Below, one piece after another: positions 44,032-57,448 of a stretch of DNA of 64,000 nt. The stretch is from Campanula takesimana. Taxonomy: Eukaryota; Streptophyta; Magnoliopsida; Asterales; Campanulaceae. The stretch is taken from the NCBI GenBank assembly GCA_026119855.1, contig JAOWBW010000441.1, positions 310,001-374,000 on the forward strand, given 5' to 3'. Position numbers and translations under genes: made by a program. The notes under the pieces were generated by a model. It did no database searches. It was given only the letters and a program-made list of their open reading frames with translations, and was not told the origin of the DNA. Within the stretch, counting starts at the first letter, position 1, and each line of letters opens with the position of its first letter.

Positions 44032-47000
44032 ATGGCAGTTTCTTCCCCAAGCTTCTCAGTTTCCAAGGTTTCTAAATTATCAAACGATTCTCAATCACGG
44101 AGATTATGGAGGGCTAATCAAAACGGAAGTTTTCCGATTAAATTCTCGTGTTGTCTGAGGCTCCCTAATGAGAATTCGTCAAAGTTCGTGGCTGTTTTTA
44201 ATTTGGATAGAGATACTCAATTTCCTAGATTTAGATGTGCTCAATCGGACAATGTAGATAAGACAATTGCGGTTTCTGAGGTTTCGGAGCAGGAAACTGA
44301 TCGTGCAGACAGTGGTGGAAGTGATGATGGAGGTGACGGGGACGGAGATGGAGGAGTGCCGGCTGGTGGTGGTGGCGGTGGTGAGGGGAGTGATGATGAT
44401 GAAGAGGATGATTGGGAAGAAAAGGAATTTGGGCCTATGATGAGGTTTGAGGAGGTGATCAAGGAGGCGGAGAAACGAGGGATTAATCTTCCTGCTGATA
44501 TGTTAGAGGCTGCCAAGGATACTGGACTTCGTGAAATCTTTCTTGCCCGTTACTTGGATTTGCAGGTGAATCTTTTAGTTTAATTTTTGTATGTGTATCA
44601 TATTTGTGTTTCACAATTTTTTCAGATAATCATCCATTTGCTGGGTTTTTGAATGCAGGGCTCAGTTTGGCCATTAGGGTTCTTGATGAAGACTTGCAAG
44701 ATGCTTAGGAACAGAATGCTTGCTGATCCGTCTTTTTTATTTAAAGTTGGGACTGAGGTTTGTTTGTTGCTTCATTTGTTAAATTGCTACTATCCTGCTC
44801 GTTTGTTGGTTTGTTCAGCTGCATGTCTATTAAATTGGTGAAATTGTATTAAGGTAAGTGGTTGTGCAACGCGTACCTAGTGGTGAGAAGTTAGTCGTTG
44901 GTGGCGATCTTAATGGACATGTGGGGTCTAGTCGACACGACTTTGAGAGCATTCATGGAGGTTTTGGTTTTGGGGAGAGGAATGAAGCAGGGAACGGGAT
45001 CCTGGAGTTTGCGATGGCATATGACTTGAGTATAATTAACACTTGGTTCAAGAAGAGAGAATCACACTTGGTGACCTATAGAAGTGGAGGTAATGCAAGT
45101 CAGATTGACTTCTTCTTAGTAAGAAATGCTTGTAGAAAGAGTTACACTGACTGCAAGGTTATTCCAGGTGAAAGTACTGCAACTCAACATAGACTTGAGG
45201 TACTTGATTTTCGAAGTAGGAGAATTTCAAGGAAGAGAAAACCACTAGTAGAACTTAGAATCAAGTGTGGAGGCTTCAAGGGGAGAATCAACAGAGATTT
45301 CTAGCTAAGATGGCCACTACTGGTATTTGGTCGGGTAATATGGAGGATATGGATATAGATTCAACCTGGACTAAGATGGAGCATACCATAAAGGAGGTGG
45401 CAAGAGAAATCCTTGGAGAATCTAAAGGAAGTGTGCCACAAAGTAGGGACACATCATGGTGGAACGAGGAAGTAAAGCAAGCGATAAAGAGCAAGCGAGA
45501 ATGCTATAAATTATTGGGAAAATGCAGGAGTGAGGAGAACTATGAGAGGTATAAGGAGGCTAGAAGAGAAGCAAAGAAAGCAGTAAAAGATGCAAGAGCA
45601 AAGGTGAATCAGAAAATTTATGATAGATTGGATACAAAAGAAGGGGAAAAAGACATCTATAGACTTGCTCGTATGAGGGATAAGAGGACACGAGACATTG
45701 GGAGGGTTAAATGTGTTAAGGATGTAGACCAAAGAGTGTTGGTCGGGGATAAAGAGATAAAAGATAGGTGGAGTTCGTACTTCAATACCTTGTTTAATGG
45801 CAATCAAGAGCAGGATATTGGAGATATAACTATCCCTTCGAGTATGATTAATCGAGATTTTATGCGGCGAATTCAAAAGGGTGAAGTGGAAATGGCGATG
45901 AAAAAGATGGGATTAAAGAAAGCCGTAGGGCCGGATGGAATACCAATTGAGGTGTGGAGATGTTTTGGGGAGAGGGGAATAGATTGGTTAACAACACTAT
46001 TCAACAAGATATGGAGAAGTAACACAATGCCATTGGAGTGGAGAAAAAGTACCCTAATCCCTTTGTATAAGAACAAAGGTGATGTCCAAGATTGTGCCAA
46101 CTATCGAGGGATCAAATTAATGAGCCATACTATGAAACTTTGGGAAAGAGTGATTGCACAACGGCTAAGAAAAATTGTGAATATTTCGGATAACCAATTT
46201 GGATTTATTCCCGGCAGATCGACTATGGACGCAATCTATCTTATGAGACAAATCATGGAGAAATATCGAGATAAAAAGAAAGATTTGCACATGGTTTTCA
46301 TTGATTTGGAGAAGGCGTATGATAAAGTGCCAAGAGAGGTACTTTGGTGGGCTTTAGTAAAGAAAGGTGTTTCAAAGAAATATATTGATATTATCAAGGA
46401 CATGTATAATGGAGTTAGTACTAGTGTACGGACAAGCGTTGGAAGACAGAAGAGTTCCCTATCACGATTGGAGTGCATCAAGGCTCTGCACTTAGTCCCT
46501 TTCTCTTTGCCTTGATAATGAATGAAGTGACGAGGTCAATCCAAGATGATATTCCATGGTGTATGTTGTTCGCAGATGATATTGTGCTGATTGATGAGAC
46601 AAAAGAAGGTGTTGAAAGTAAATTGGAGTTGTGGAGACGCACTTTGGAATCTCGAGGTTTTAGGTTAAGCAGAAGCAAAACTGAATATATGGAGTGTAAA
46701 TTTAGCAAAGTTGGAAGCAGAGAGGCAGGAGTGATCACATTCGATGGAAAGATTGTCCAAGCTTCCGAGTTCTTTCGCTATCTTGGATCTATTATCCAAA
46801 AAGATGGAGAATTGGATGGAGATGTGGCTCATAGGATTAAAGCAGGTTGGTTGAAGTGGAAGAGTGCCACAGGGTTTCTTTGTGATCGTGGCATGCCAAA
46901 TAGATTAAAGGGAAAATTCTATCGTACGGCAATTAGGCCTGCACTGCTTTATGGCACTGAATGTTGGGCCGTGAAACAGTGTCATATTCATAAGATGAAT

Positions 47001-47407
47001 GTAGCGGAGATGCGTATGCTACAATGGATGTGTGGGCATACAAGAAAAGATCGATTGAGAAATGAGGTGATCAGGGGTAAAGTAGGAGTTGCGCCCATTG
47101 AGGATAAAATGAGGGAGCATCGTCTAAGGTGGTTTGGTCATGTGAGACGGAGACCGAGTGATGCACCGGTTAGGAGGCCTGAAGAGTGGAGAAGTAATAA
47201 AATGGCGAGGGGTAGGGGAAGACCCAAGCAAACTTGGATTAAGGTGATTGAAAATGATATGAGTTTACTCGGAGTGGATGAGGATGTGGCGTTGAAGAGG
47301 CCGGAGTGGAGGGCGAAAATTCATGTGAATGATGGGGGTTGATCGTACTTTTTATTATTATTATTTATTTATTTTATTTTATTTTATTTTATTTTCTCCA
47401 TCTTTTT

Positions 47408-47441
<34 letters not shown>

Positions 47442-50400
47442 TTTTATCACGATGACATATGAGGATTCATGTTAGCCGACCCCAAATTATTTTGGGACTA
47501 AGGCTTTGTTGTTGTTGTTGTTGTTGTATTAAGGTAAGTCCATACTAGTGTATTGACCTGATAAAACAATTTCTTTGTCCCCATCCATAGGTATAACTTG
47601 TATGATGTGGATGGAAATGTTCACAGTTCCCGCAGAGTTGAAACACTTCTAGGACTTGAGTACTTGCATCTTTCCGTTAATAGACTGATAAATTTTGCAC
47701 ATCTTTGCATTGGTTATTTTAATTTTGTGGTTTAGGACAATATCTTCAGACATCAAAAAGAAATGTTTTTGTACTGTGCACTTTCAAACTTTAGGTTGCT
47801 TCTATTTTCATGTCACTGTTTTTGTACTTGCTGAAAAGACCACTGTCAGCATTGTTTTCCATAAAGCATGAGTGTCCTGGGTGAATCAATCTGTTAGACG
47901 CGTGAACTTTCACATGCAACAATATTTCCACTTATCCCTTGTGGATGACGCGCAAACTTGAGAGTTTGATTGGCAGATCAGACAGTTTCCTTTGCTTTTC
48001 AAGTATGAATTTTGTTTCTTAACATCTAGACATTTTAATTTTGTTTCTTCGGACCTCAAGGTTAAAATTTGGTAACTGTAGTGTGCAAAGTAAATGACAG
48101 GTCCCAAGAGATTACGATTGCAAAGCATACAACATTTTTTTGATATGTAATGTACAATTATACAACACTTTACTCTGGAGATTTCAATGTTTTGGAAAAG
48201 ACAAAACCCACTTTCGGTGGTTTGAAGGAACTAGCTATCAAGGATCCTCAAATTGTGAAAGGAGTGACCCAGAACACTCTCCATCCTCACCAAGCTTCAG
48301 ATTGCTGATGATGCCTCTGATTAATCAATTGGAATGACTTGTTGGGGTTGATTTTAAGCACACGCTAGATCACTTTGCCTTTGTATTTGCTACATTATTG
48401 TTTTACTTTGATAATTGCTTTATGTATCTTAGGTTGAATGATAACTCACCAGCCTCAAATATGCTTACATGGTTTATAGCATTACGGGTTAGTTTTGCTA
48501 TTCTTTGTTATTGGTCCTAGTTTGCGATAATGGTTCATAGGTTGGTTAAGAGCTGGTTAAAGTTGCTAGACATTGTCTTCTCTATTTTCCTGATCACAAA
48601 CTATTCTTTCCAATGCTTGTTTTTCTCTTTTTATTGGTGGTGAACGAAGAATATTAAAGTGTATTGTTCTTACATGTGATGTATCTTTTCTTGGCTCAAA
48701 ACGTGGTGGTTAATGTATAGATACTTTGATAACATTATAGCTATTTATGTAATAGGAGTATAGGACCTGATGCTTCTGAGTTTCGCTGATCCATGAACTA
48801 TAACACATACTCCCTCCGTCCCAAAATGTTGTTCCTTCTTTTTTTTATGTTAGCGCGAAGGAACTTTGAGCAATAAAATTAGTTTAATTCAATTATAATA
48901 AAAATATAATTTTTGATATTGATACACCATTATGAATACTATCAATAAAAATTATTATATTTGCAATACGAGAATTGAATTACTGCTCAAAGTTCCTTTG
49001 CGTTAACCTCAAGAAAAGAGGGAACAATATATTGGGACGGAGTGAGTAATTTCTTACGACTTTCTTATATGATAGGGATAACTTGACGTGACGTGATGCA
49101 GGTGGTCATTGATTCCTGTTGTGCAACGTTTGCGGAGGTTCAAAAGAGGGGAAAGGATTTTTGGGCAGAATTTGAGCTGTATGCTGCAGATCTTTTGGTT
49201 GGTGTTGTTGTTGACATTGCGTTAGTTGGTTTGTTAGCACCCTATGCTCGTATTGGCAAGCGATCAGTTTCAAGAGGCTCTTTTGGTCGCATACAGCATG
49301 CTATTGGAGCTCTTCCCAGCAGGTTGCTTGCTCCAGCCAGGGTCTTTGCTGAATTTTTCTTCATTTCTTCCCTTAACTTTTATGTATACTTACATTCTTT
49401 CTCCTGCTCTGTTGTTAAAATTAGACTATGATGGATTCTCTTTTATCTGTTAATTGAAGGAAAAATAGAGGTGACATTCTGTAGAAGAATCTAGGCTGCA
49501 TCATATGGATAAGTGAATGTTTCGTTTATCCATAGATCGGCTTCGTGCAGATAGATCTATTTTCAAAAAAAAAAAAAAGTTTGTTGAAAATAGATGAAAC
49601 TGACATGAATCATATATTCTAAAGGTTTTTAGCATAGATGAAAATTACAAATGGCAATATTAATACACGCAATAGGTTTTCCAGTATGACATGTAGAATT
49701 CTACTAAGGCATTAAATACCCTTAGCAAGGATTTTAAGGACACTGCTTTTCTTATGTTTATCAATGTTACCAGTGTCAAGGTTGTCCGATTGATGGAGAA
49801 TGACTATGATACCACTGGAAGATTGTGAAGAGGACCTTATGAGGGTCGGGGTGTTCATAGAGTTTCACAATAATGATATTTTGGGCAAGGGGATTTTTTT
49901 CTTCTTTTTTCTAATAAAGGAATAATTAATTGAACTTGATTAGAGTGGATAAGTTCTAGAAAAGATGGACAGCTATTCCACCTTTAGGAAAATACTTTGG
50001 GGGAGGGTTAGTTCTTCCTCTATTACATTGGGCCCCAAGAAAGATATATCCTTGAGGGTGTCATTTTAGATCCTTTAGCATGGATATTAGCATTTATAAA
50101 TAATTATTGAAGTGTTGTCGATGGGTATGCATCAAGCGTTGGGCGATACTGTGTCATTTGTTGATGGGTGCTAAAGTATCGGTACCGACTTAGTGGCCAA
50201 AGAACTTATTTAAGGACTTGGATCGTAGGGCCACATCGAGTCATGTATGAAGTTGGACTTTATGAAGGCTTATGACTGAGTCAGCTGGAGGTTTTTGATA
50301 TGATTTTAGATCGGAAGGGTTTTGGGAACAGGTGGAGGAAATGGATTCTTGGGTGCTTTTGCACCCAGTCTTTCTCGGTCAATTTTAATGGCCAAGCCCA

Positions 50401-53400
50401 AGGAAATGTTTGGTTCATCCAGGAGTCTTCGTTACGGGAACCTTCGTCCAATTTCCTGTTTGTGTCATTCGAAGTTTCATGTGTTGAATCAGTTTCTTTT
50501 TCTTTGTTTTGTAAAATCCGCGTAGAAAGTATTAGCATGTTGCGAATCATCTTTCTTTTTGTAATACATCAACTATTATATGAGGCATCGATGTTTTGTT
50601 ATGCAGTGTTTTTGAAGCTGAGAGGCCGGGTTGTAAATTCTCGGGGCAGCAGCGGATTGCTACATATTTTTACAAGGTATATGTGTGTTTGTGTACATTA
50701 AGTGATCATTGTGATTTATGGCCGCCTTATAGAGAACCTACATCTGCAGCCAACTTTCTTCCTGATATCAATGATTTGTTACCCTGTTGTTGCATCACCC
50801 TTCTTTTGTGTTTTGCTGCAGATGTAATGCAAATTTTAGTTCTGCTTTTTTCCCTTAATCTGTTTTTTCTTTTCCCATGTTTTTCTTTTATGTTGTCTAC
50901 TGATATGTTTTATTTATTTCTTGTGATTCCAGGGTGTCTTGTATGGCTCGGTAGGATTTGTTTGCGGTCTAATCGGCCAAGGCATCGCAAATACGATTAT
51001 GACTGCTAAAAGGTAACTTGGCATATCCTCCATTTGATAATACATATATTCTGATGATGTTTCTTATCATCTATGGCTCATATATGTCGTGCCGTGACTG
51101 TTGACCATTGACTTTGCATATCCTATAATGGGAAATAGATATGTTATAATCTCTCCCTCTCCCTCTTCACCCAATGATATATATATATGGAAAATTAAAA
51201 CGTGTGGTGATATATTTAGCTAGTAGTTGAGAGGATGAGTTTGAACATTAAGTTGGATAATGTGTGCCTAAGAATCTCTATGAAATGGAGGGATGGATGT
51301 GCCATCCAACTGCGCTCACTAGATTATTCAAAATAATCTGTGAATCAATAAATGGTTATAACGAAGCAACCTCTGTGGAGAAATTTCCAAGCTACAACAG
51401 ACGTCTGTCTATAAGTCTACCCAAACTTAAGTTAAAGTTCAAGCAAATGAATTTATTGGTATGGTTTGTCTATCAGCATGATATTGAACTTTCATAAGAT
51501 AGAAGAAGAAATTATATCGAGTAAAGAGAAGAATAATATACAAAGTGGCATGGAGCCTCCGAAGATCAAGTGGAAAAAAGACTGCAGAAATTAAAGACAT
51601 ACAATCCAAAGCAAGGCATCAAGATTAAATCATTGTGCTGTTAATTCCCTAACCTGATAGCAGAATTCCTGGGAAGAATATAACTAGTGACCATAAAGAG
51701 GCGAAAACCGCCGCCCAATACTTTACATGAATCAGCGAATAATCTGTTTTCAGTTTCCCACAAGTAATCTCTGAAATTGCAAAATATCACATATCCACTT
51801 TGCAAGAATGCAGTATTAGAACTCCATTAAAAAAAAAAAAAAAAAAGTAGTGATGATAAAACAATGAAATAAAATGAAAAGAACCTTAATATAAAAGACA
51901 AGAAACGTATCCACATCTAATTGAAGGTAGTGGGCCCCTAGATTCATCTGGAATTCGTGTAACCCACAGTCCCACACTATACTATCCAAGCACATGGACA
52001 ATACTAAAATAGGTATTACGTGACTTGCCATGTCGCCTGTTCTGGGCAAAGAGCCTTATATAGCCTTCTATCAAACACATTCAAAGTGCAAGTTGTTTGC
52101 ATTAAAGCCCAAACCTTAGGCTCTTGCTTTCAAAATGAAATCAGTAAAAGGAAAAAAAAAAAACAGATGTAAAGAATTGGGTGGAATTTTTCTGAAAGAT
52201 CTTGGGAAGAATGACCACGTGAAGCCGAAACCTGAAGTCTAGATCTCAAATCTGTCAAAGGGTAAAAAAGAGCCTTGTTAGGTCTACACCCCGATTCCAT
52301 CCATCAGGAATATTTGATTGAATATTGCAAATCAACTCAAAAAGGGGTCATGGCCCATTGAACTTGCATTTGGGTTCTGATTAAAATGAAAATCCCACAA
52401 AGAACCTCCCCTCCCCCCCCCCCCCCTTTTGATAGGCAATGATACGAACAACTGTAATAATAGAGAAAAGACTTAATTATTTTATTCAGCGGAGCAATAG
52501 GAACAGTAACAATCATAGAGACTCTAACTCTCTCCTACAACTCTCTTATGGAACAGATAAATACCAACAATTATAGAGGTTGGCACTCTCCTAATTCTTC
52601 CAGCAATTATAGAGGATGGAAACTCTCCCAAATCAATAGACTTTCTTCTGATTTTCTGGATGGGTTTCTCCTCCATATTGCCCCTTATTTATAGTCTTAA
52701 GAAAAGAAAAGAAAGTAACCTAAACATTATTCAAGCCCCTAATTCAGCGTGACATCTTTAGCAATTGTAACATCTTCATGCAACTTGTCTCCCTTTCCAT
52801 TCTTGAGTCTAGATGTCTATCACCTTTCCAGTTTGAAAAACTAGAAAAGGGTGCATCATTAAGAGTCAAAAATGTCTTTTGTGCTGCAAAATTGTATCCA
52901 TTGTTTTGCTTTCTCGAAGAGATGTTCCACTAAATCATTCTTTGCAAATGGCAGGAACATAAAGAAATCAGAGGAGGAAATACCAGTACCGCCTTTGGTG
53001 AAAAGCGCTGCTCTTTGGGGTAAGTCTTCTGAGTCTCCCCCTCCCCCTCCGTTTTCTCAGCAACGCTTCAAACTAATTAATACAGTACTAAGCAACCATA
53101 GCCAATGGTCTATATGTTTTGTTTCCAAGCTCATACTTTTAGTTGACTGACTATATTGTAAGATCACAAAGTGTACTTCGGGTGTATGTTTTGTTATCTT
53201 AGCTTAATCTATATTTATGTCTCCTTAAAAAAGTGTTGCAAATTAAAAGCAAATCTATCAATTTTTACACTATGCCCCAAGTTCAGAACTTGAAATGTAA
53301 TTCCTAACAGAATCTAATTACTTGCTAGATAAACTCATATATCTGAATCAGTGATAGGTGGGCCAGCTGTCTGACTTTGTGGCAAACTCATCTGAGTATA

Positions 53401-53409
53401 CAAAAGCAT

Positions 53410-53441
<32 letters not shown>

Positions 53442-55455
53442 AAACTGTCATTTTGGTGTACGAGTGTGAGTGGGTAACTCAGATAACTGTTCTCGATATG
53501 CTTGTAGTTTTATTCCCACTTTGTCTTTCAGTAAAGAAACCTTCCTAGGGGTTTGGTAGAGAATGGCTAATTTGTTCGATACATACCTCACCTACAACTT
53601 GATATTTCTATTTTGCGGTTCTGCTTAGGCATTAACTATTACAATGAGGAGGATATATCAGGAGGTGGCCATATAAGCACCTTTATATTTGATCAGATGA
53701 TGAATGAGAAAAGTACAGACATGTTTCTTACTCCCTCTGTCCCAAAAAGTTTGTCCCATTTGACTTTTTATTGTCAACTCACGTTAACTTTGACTATACA
53801 ATGATGCCAATCTAATGATCACAATGAAACTCTGAAAAATGTTATTGATAAATCACTTGATAATTTATCAATAACCATTTTTTGAATTTCAATAGGATGA
53901 TTAGATCGACACCAATGTATGGTCAAAATTCATTTGTGTTGACCGTAGAAAGTCAAATGGGACGAACTTTCTGGAAAGAGGGAGTATGTAGTAAATAGTT
54001 TATTTCACCCAGGCCCAAAGGTTTAGTCTAGGGATGTTTTGGATAGCTATTGGAGCCAGCAGCCATTTATACTGAACCATGCAGCAGTCAGAATATATGT
54101 TAAGTAAAACAGACCACTTGGTTCATGCCCCAAGATTCTGTACAGTGGCTGTTTTGTGAGACTATCAGTGGAAACTTTCTCATCGTCAAACAAGTATTAG
54201 AAGATGCATTCATATCTACATACTCCCTCCGTCTCAGGTTAGTGTGAACTTCTTTCCTTTTTGGTCCGTCTCAGGTTAGTGTGGACTACCCCAAAATAGC
54301 AAAGAATCTTTACTATTCTTCCCACTCATTCTCTCTCCTACTTTACTTTTACACTCACAAACACCAATCAATTTACTATTCCTCCCACTCATTCTCTCTC
54401 CTATTTATTTTTTCATACTCACAAACACCTCCTTCCATTATTATCTCTCTTACTTTTTCTTAATTTGTGTGCCCAAAAATTTGGTCCACACTAACTAGAG
54501 ACGGAGGGAGTATATGTCAATGGACAAAGAGTTTTATCCAATCTCTTCCTAGTTGCAGAGACAAGAACTACCTTCACTCCATGCTTTAGTTACTCGACAC
54601 GGCTGCTGGATTCATAAAGTTACCATCTTCGGGATTCAACTTTCGCAGAGTGGGGTTGTAGGTGAGCTGAGTGGTCAAGTTTTTGTTCCAATTAAGCTCG
54701 GCTAATATGATTTACTTAAAAGTCAAACCGAGCTAAAACCTAAATATTTGGCTCCTTGCCTTTGATTTCTTACCCGTAGGATAAAGGGTGCTTAAACGCT
54801 ACTTGGGAAGATGGCCTATTGCCTTCTTTTTCCTTCTCTTAGATGTTTTTCGAATATCAATGCCACAGGCTGACAACAGCCTGGCAAAGCACTCTCTATT
54901 TCGGTTTGTCAAACAATCTCTCTTATTCTCTTGTGAATTTAGAACTTGATCAATTAATAGCTCTCTTCCTGCCTTCTGGTGATCTGACTTTCTATGTCCA
55001 GATCCGGGGTTAAAAAGACGTTCATTTCATGGTGAGATCCTACTGCACACCTCCTCACCAACATGGAGTTCTGTGTGTATGATTGTTAGAATTAGAGACA
55101 TAATAGGTGAGTGCACATCACTTGTTCCTAAGGTACAACCCCACCACCACCATCTAATGGAGAAACAATGAACACAAATCTGGGGAAATCCCTTTAACTC
55201 GTACTATGATTTAAACCACGCTAGTCAAATACGGAGTAAATAATTTTCATACTTCACTAAAATCTGATGTAGTCCTTAGAATTGTAACAGTTTCTAAGAC
55301 GAGACTTTTTAATCCTCATACACTGTGGGGGTTGACAGGAAGGCCTAGAGGGGCCCCCATTTGAGGGGCCATTGCGGAGCTAACTGTGAACCATAGGCCG
55401 TCAACCACCCAAACCAACCACGAGTATCCAAAAGACTGTAACCTAAGACCAGTGA

Positions 55456-55486
<31 letters not shown>

Positions 55487-56073
55487 TGGATAAGTGGACC
55501 AGTGAACCCATCCGCAGTTCATAATGCTGCTTTCTACTATTAAATGACACTTTATGTTGCTACTGTACTTTATGCCAAGCCAATCCCTCCTGTGGACATT
55601 ATGGTTATTTTTATCTCAACCATTCACAATTGTTTAAATTATTTGTAATTTTTTTTTCGGTGGCACTGTTTTAATGTTCACCTGATATTTATCAAAGATT
55701 ATACAGATAAAGGAAAATAATATCACTTGTACAGTGGCAGAAGTGCCACCAGTAGTAAACCATCTAGCCGTGAAGTTTATGTGTGGCAATTTTTGACTAA
55801 TTTACCTGTCATTTTGGATATCCCAGTTGATTTTCCCTAAGTCTAATCTGTTCATCTTGCTTTGCTACTTCTCAAACAGGTGTTTTCCTTGCTGTGTCAT
55901 CAAATACACGTTACCAAATCATTAATGGATTGGAAACAGTGGTGGAAAGATCACCTCTGGCTAAGCAGGTCCCACCAATTGCAATGGCTTTTACTGTGGG
56001 GGTGCGTTTCGCAAACAATATCTACGGTGGAATGCAGTTCATAGATTGGGCCAGATGGAGCGGAGTGCAATAA
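44032..56073 (+). CDS. RETICULATA-related chloroplast membrane protein (DUF3411), seven exons
   Basis: Exons 44032-44565, 44659-44757, 49102-49322, 50607-50676, 50933-51012, 52955-53019 and 55880-56073 join in frame with GT-AG borders and give 420 aa. The N-terminus (about 60 residues) is Ser/Arg-rich and poor in acidic residues, like a chloroplast transit peptide. Residues about 95-140 are Gly/Asp/Glu-rich, low complexity. The DUF3411 core runs from FGPMMRFEEVIKEAEKRGI to the end, with GSVWPLGFLMKTCKMLRNRML, EVVIDSCCATFAEVQKRG, FELYAADLLVGVVVDIALVG, GALPSSVFEAERPG, GVLYGSVGFVCGLIGQGI and a last exon ending FANNIYGGMQFIDWARWSG. Several hydrophobic stretches suggest a membrane protein. Family members are in the plastid envelope and affect mesophyll and leaf vein appearance; this copy looks nearest to RER3/RER4. 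Introns hold a LINE, an L1 remnant and Stowaway MITEs. Confidence 0.95.
44860..47523 (+). mobile_element. RTE-type LINE, 5' truncated, in intron 2 of the RETICULATA-related gene
   Basis: Flanked by a perfect 16-bp duplication starting ttgtattaagg (44844-44859, 47524-47539). It starts inside the endonuclease domain (GGDLNGHVG; RSGGNASQIDFFLVR), followed by reverse transcriptase (KKAVGPDGIPIEVW, LIPLYKNKGDVQDCANYRGI, FGFIPGRSTMDAIYL, FIDLEKAYDKVPREVLWWAL, MLFADDIVLID) and a C-terminal part (RPALLYGTECW, MRMLQWMCGHTRKDR). The coding region is in three frames (44858-45304, 45265-46515, 46473-47342), so two frameshifts break it. The tail is agccgaccccaaattattttgggactaaggc, then (ttg)n, as in plant RTE elements. 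Same strand as the host gene. Confidence 0.93.
47524..48807. other. Intron 2 remainder of the RETICULATA-related gene
   Basis: No repeat with clear ends. Exon-like text at 48200-48310 (gggtggtttgaaggaactagc) is not supported as a gene. Confidence 0.5.
48810..49046. mobile_element. Stowaway-type MITE in intron 2, 237 bp
   Basis: Ends ctccctccgtcccaaaatgttgttcc and ggaacaatatattgggacggagtgag, TA on both sides. It lies 55 bp before the exon 3 acceptor. Confidence 0.85.
50230..50470 (+). pseudogene. L1-type LINE reverse transcriptase remnant in intron 3
   Basis: Decayed text: FMKAYD-stop-VSWRF, then ILDRKGFGNRWRKWILGCFCTQSFSVNFNGQAQG and, after a frame change, a relic of the GLRQGDPLSPFLF motif. 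This is the region before and at the reverse transcriptase palm of plant L1 elements. No ends or tail found. Confidence 0.65.
51013..52954. other. Intron 5 of the RETICULATA-related gene
   Basis: No element with clear ends seen. Simple tracts: A run at about 51830-51847, C run at about 52412-52427. Confidence 0.5.
53412..53441. repeat. AC microsatellite in intron 6
   Basis: An (ac)n run of about 13 units. Confidence 0.85.
53731..53984. mobile_element. Stowaway-type MITE in intron 6, 254 bp
   Basis: Ends ctccctctgtcccaaaaag and ctttctggaaagagggag, TA on both sides. Subterminal parts tttgtcccatttgactttt and its complement are inverted. Same subfamily as 8731 and 31097. Confidence 0.82.
54223..54510. 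mobile_element. Stowaway-type MITE in intron 6, 288 bp
   Basis: Ends ctccctccgtctcaggttagtgtg and ctaactagagacggagggag, TA on both sides. The left end motif is present twice (54223 and about 54265). The cccactcattctctctcctac segment is also duplicated, as in the copy at 34095. Confidence 0.82.
54513..55879. other. Intron 6 remainder of the RETICULATA-related gene
   Basis: No element with clear ends. A run of more than 25 T is at about 55459-55487. Confidence 0.5.
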
Positions 56074-57447
56074 TAACAGCATTTCGCCTAGGATAGAAAG
56101 TTTTTCCTTTTAAAGTTAGTAGAAGAGTCGACCAATAAGGTACATTATTCAATTTCATTGTGTTTTTTTTTCCTAGATGTGGTATCAAGAAGCGTCTTTG
56201 TTTCTTCCTTTCTTTATTTAAGCTGTTTTCTTTTTTCTTCTTTCTTTTGATCACATTGTACATTACCCTAAAAACAGAGGGTTGGATGAAATGTATGGAA
56301 GTCATTTTATAAAAGCTTGGATTTTTATGGAAGTGCTCTGCGTCTGCTTTAGTTTGAAGTTGTTTATTGTTCTTGAATTACCCAGATCAACGTAAATACT
56401 TAGTCAAGAATATCCACTGAACTCATCTCGAGTCCATTAGCAAAGCTGAGTTCGGCGGTTGAAATATACTCTGAACCTGTATCGAGTTGGGGATCAAAGT
56501 CGAGTTTGGTGGGTTGACTCGGTCAAGACTAGGGCTTTAAAACTCCTTAAACACATAGTAAGTCATAAGATACCAATTATTCAAATAGCAATATGAGAAC
56601 AGAATAACATTGCAGCCTGGTGCTGTAATGTGCCTTTGGCATTTCTTGCTATTTTTTGAAAATTGTTTTAGCTTTTGTCACTTTTGCATTTGGCCAATAT
56701 TGCTTTATGAGAAATTCTTTTTTTGAGTCAGACAAACACAATCCATGGATATGACAATGCATTTCCACCTAATCCATTTCCGGCCTGCAAAAGGATGAGG
56801 TTAAATTCATATCAAACCTAATTAAACTCTACTATGAATCATGAAGCAGGGAGACGTGACAATATCTTCACCCCTGATTGGGAGCAGCGGTTCCATGTTT
56901 TGGTTACTATCTCAATTGGAACCGGTGTTCCCACAAATCTGCAGTTCCTAGTAAATTTTGGCCCATCTCCCCGTTTGTGAGATAGATTGTCGAGATGATT
57001 TGAACAATATATGAGTCTCACTGAGCACTTATTTCATATCAATCATTCATTTCGTAATTTGAAATAATTATTAAATCCCAATCGTTGAGCATGTAAATAA
57101 TAAGTTAATGAATGTATGGGTTCCAAAACTGTTACTACCTCTTCATCACTAGATGACACAAACCTAGGTATCTTATTTGAAGCAATTCAAGCACTTCTAC
57201 ATTATATCAACGTCACCAACTAAAGCCTCCTTTTCTTAACTCTTCTATTGTTTCTTGTTTTCGGATGGATTTGGACATGTCAATATTTTTTTTCTTTTCC
57301 CTCATTAACGTATACCTCATTAGCAGATATATAAAATTAATCTTGACCGTTCACCCACCAACAGAAAGACGCGATCAGTTATAAACCACTCGCGTAAAAA
57401 AGAGCAAATGTTTAACATGAGCAAATCCAAATCCCTCCTTCTCCTTC
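56074..57447. other. Spacer between the RETICULATA-related gene and the carboxylesterase gene
   Basis: The first 250 bases probably hold the 3' UTR. No further gene or clear repeat seen. Confidence 0.5.
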
Positions 57448-57448
57448 C

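Noticed and set aside
47370..47540. CT-rich and TTG-rich microsatellites as separate features
   Set aside because: They belong to the 3' untranslated end and tail of the RTE LINE.
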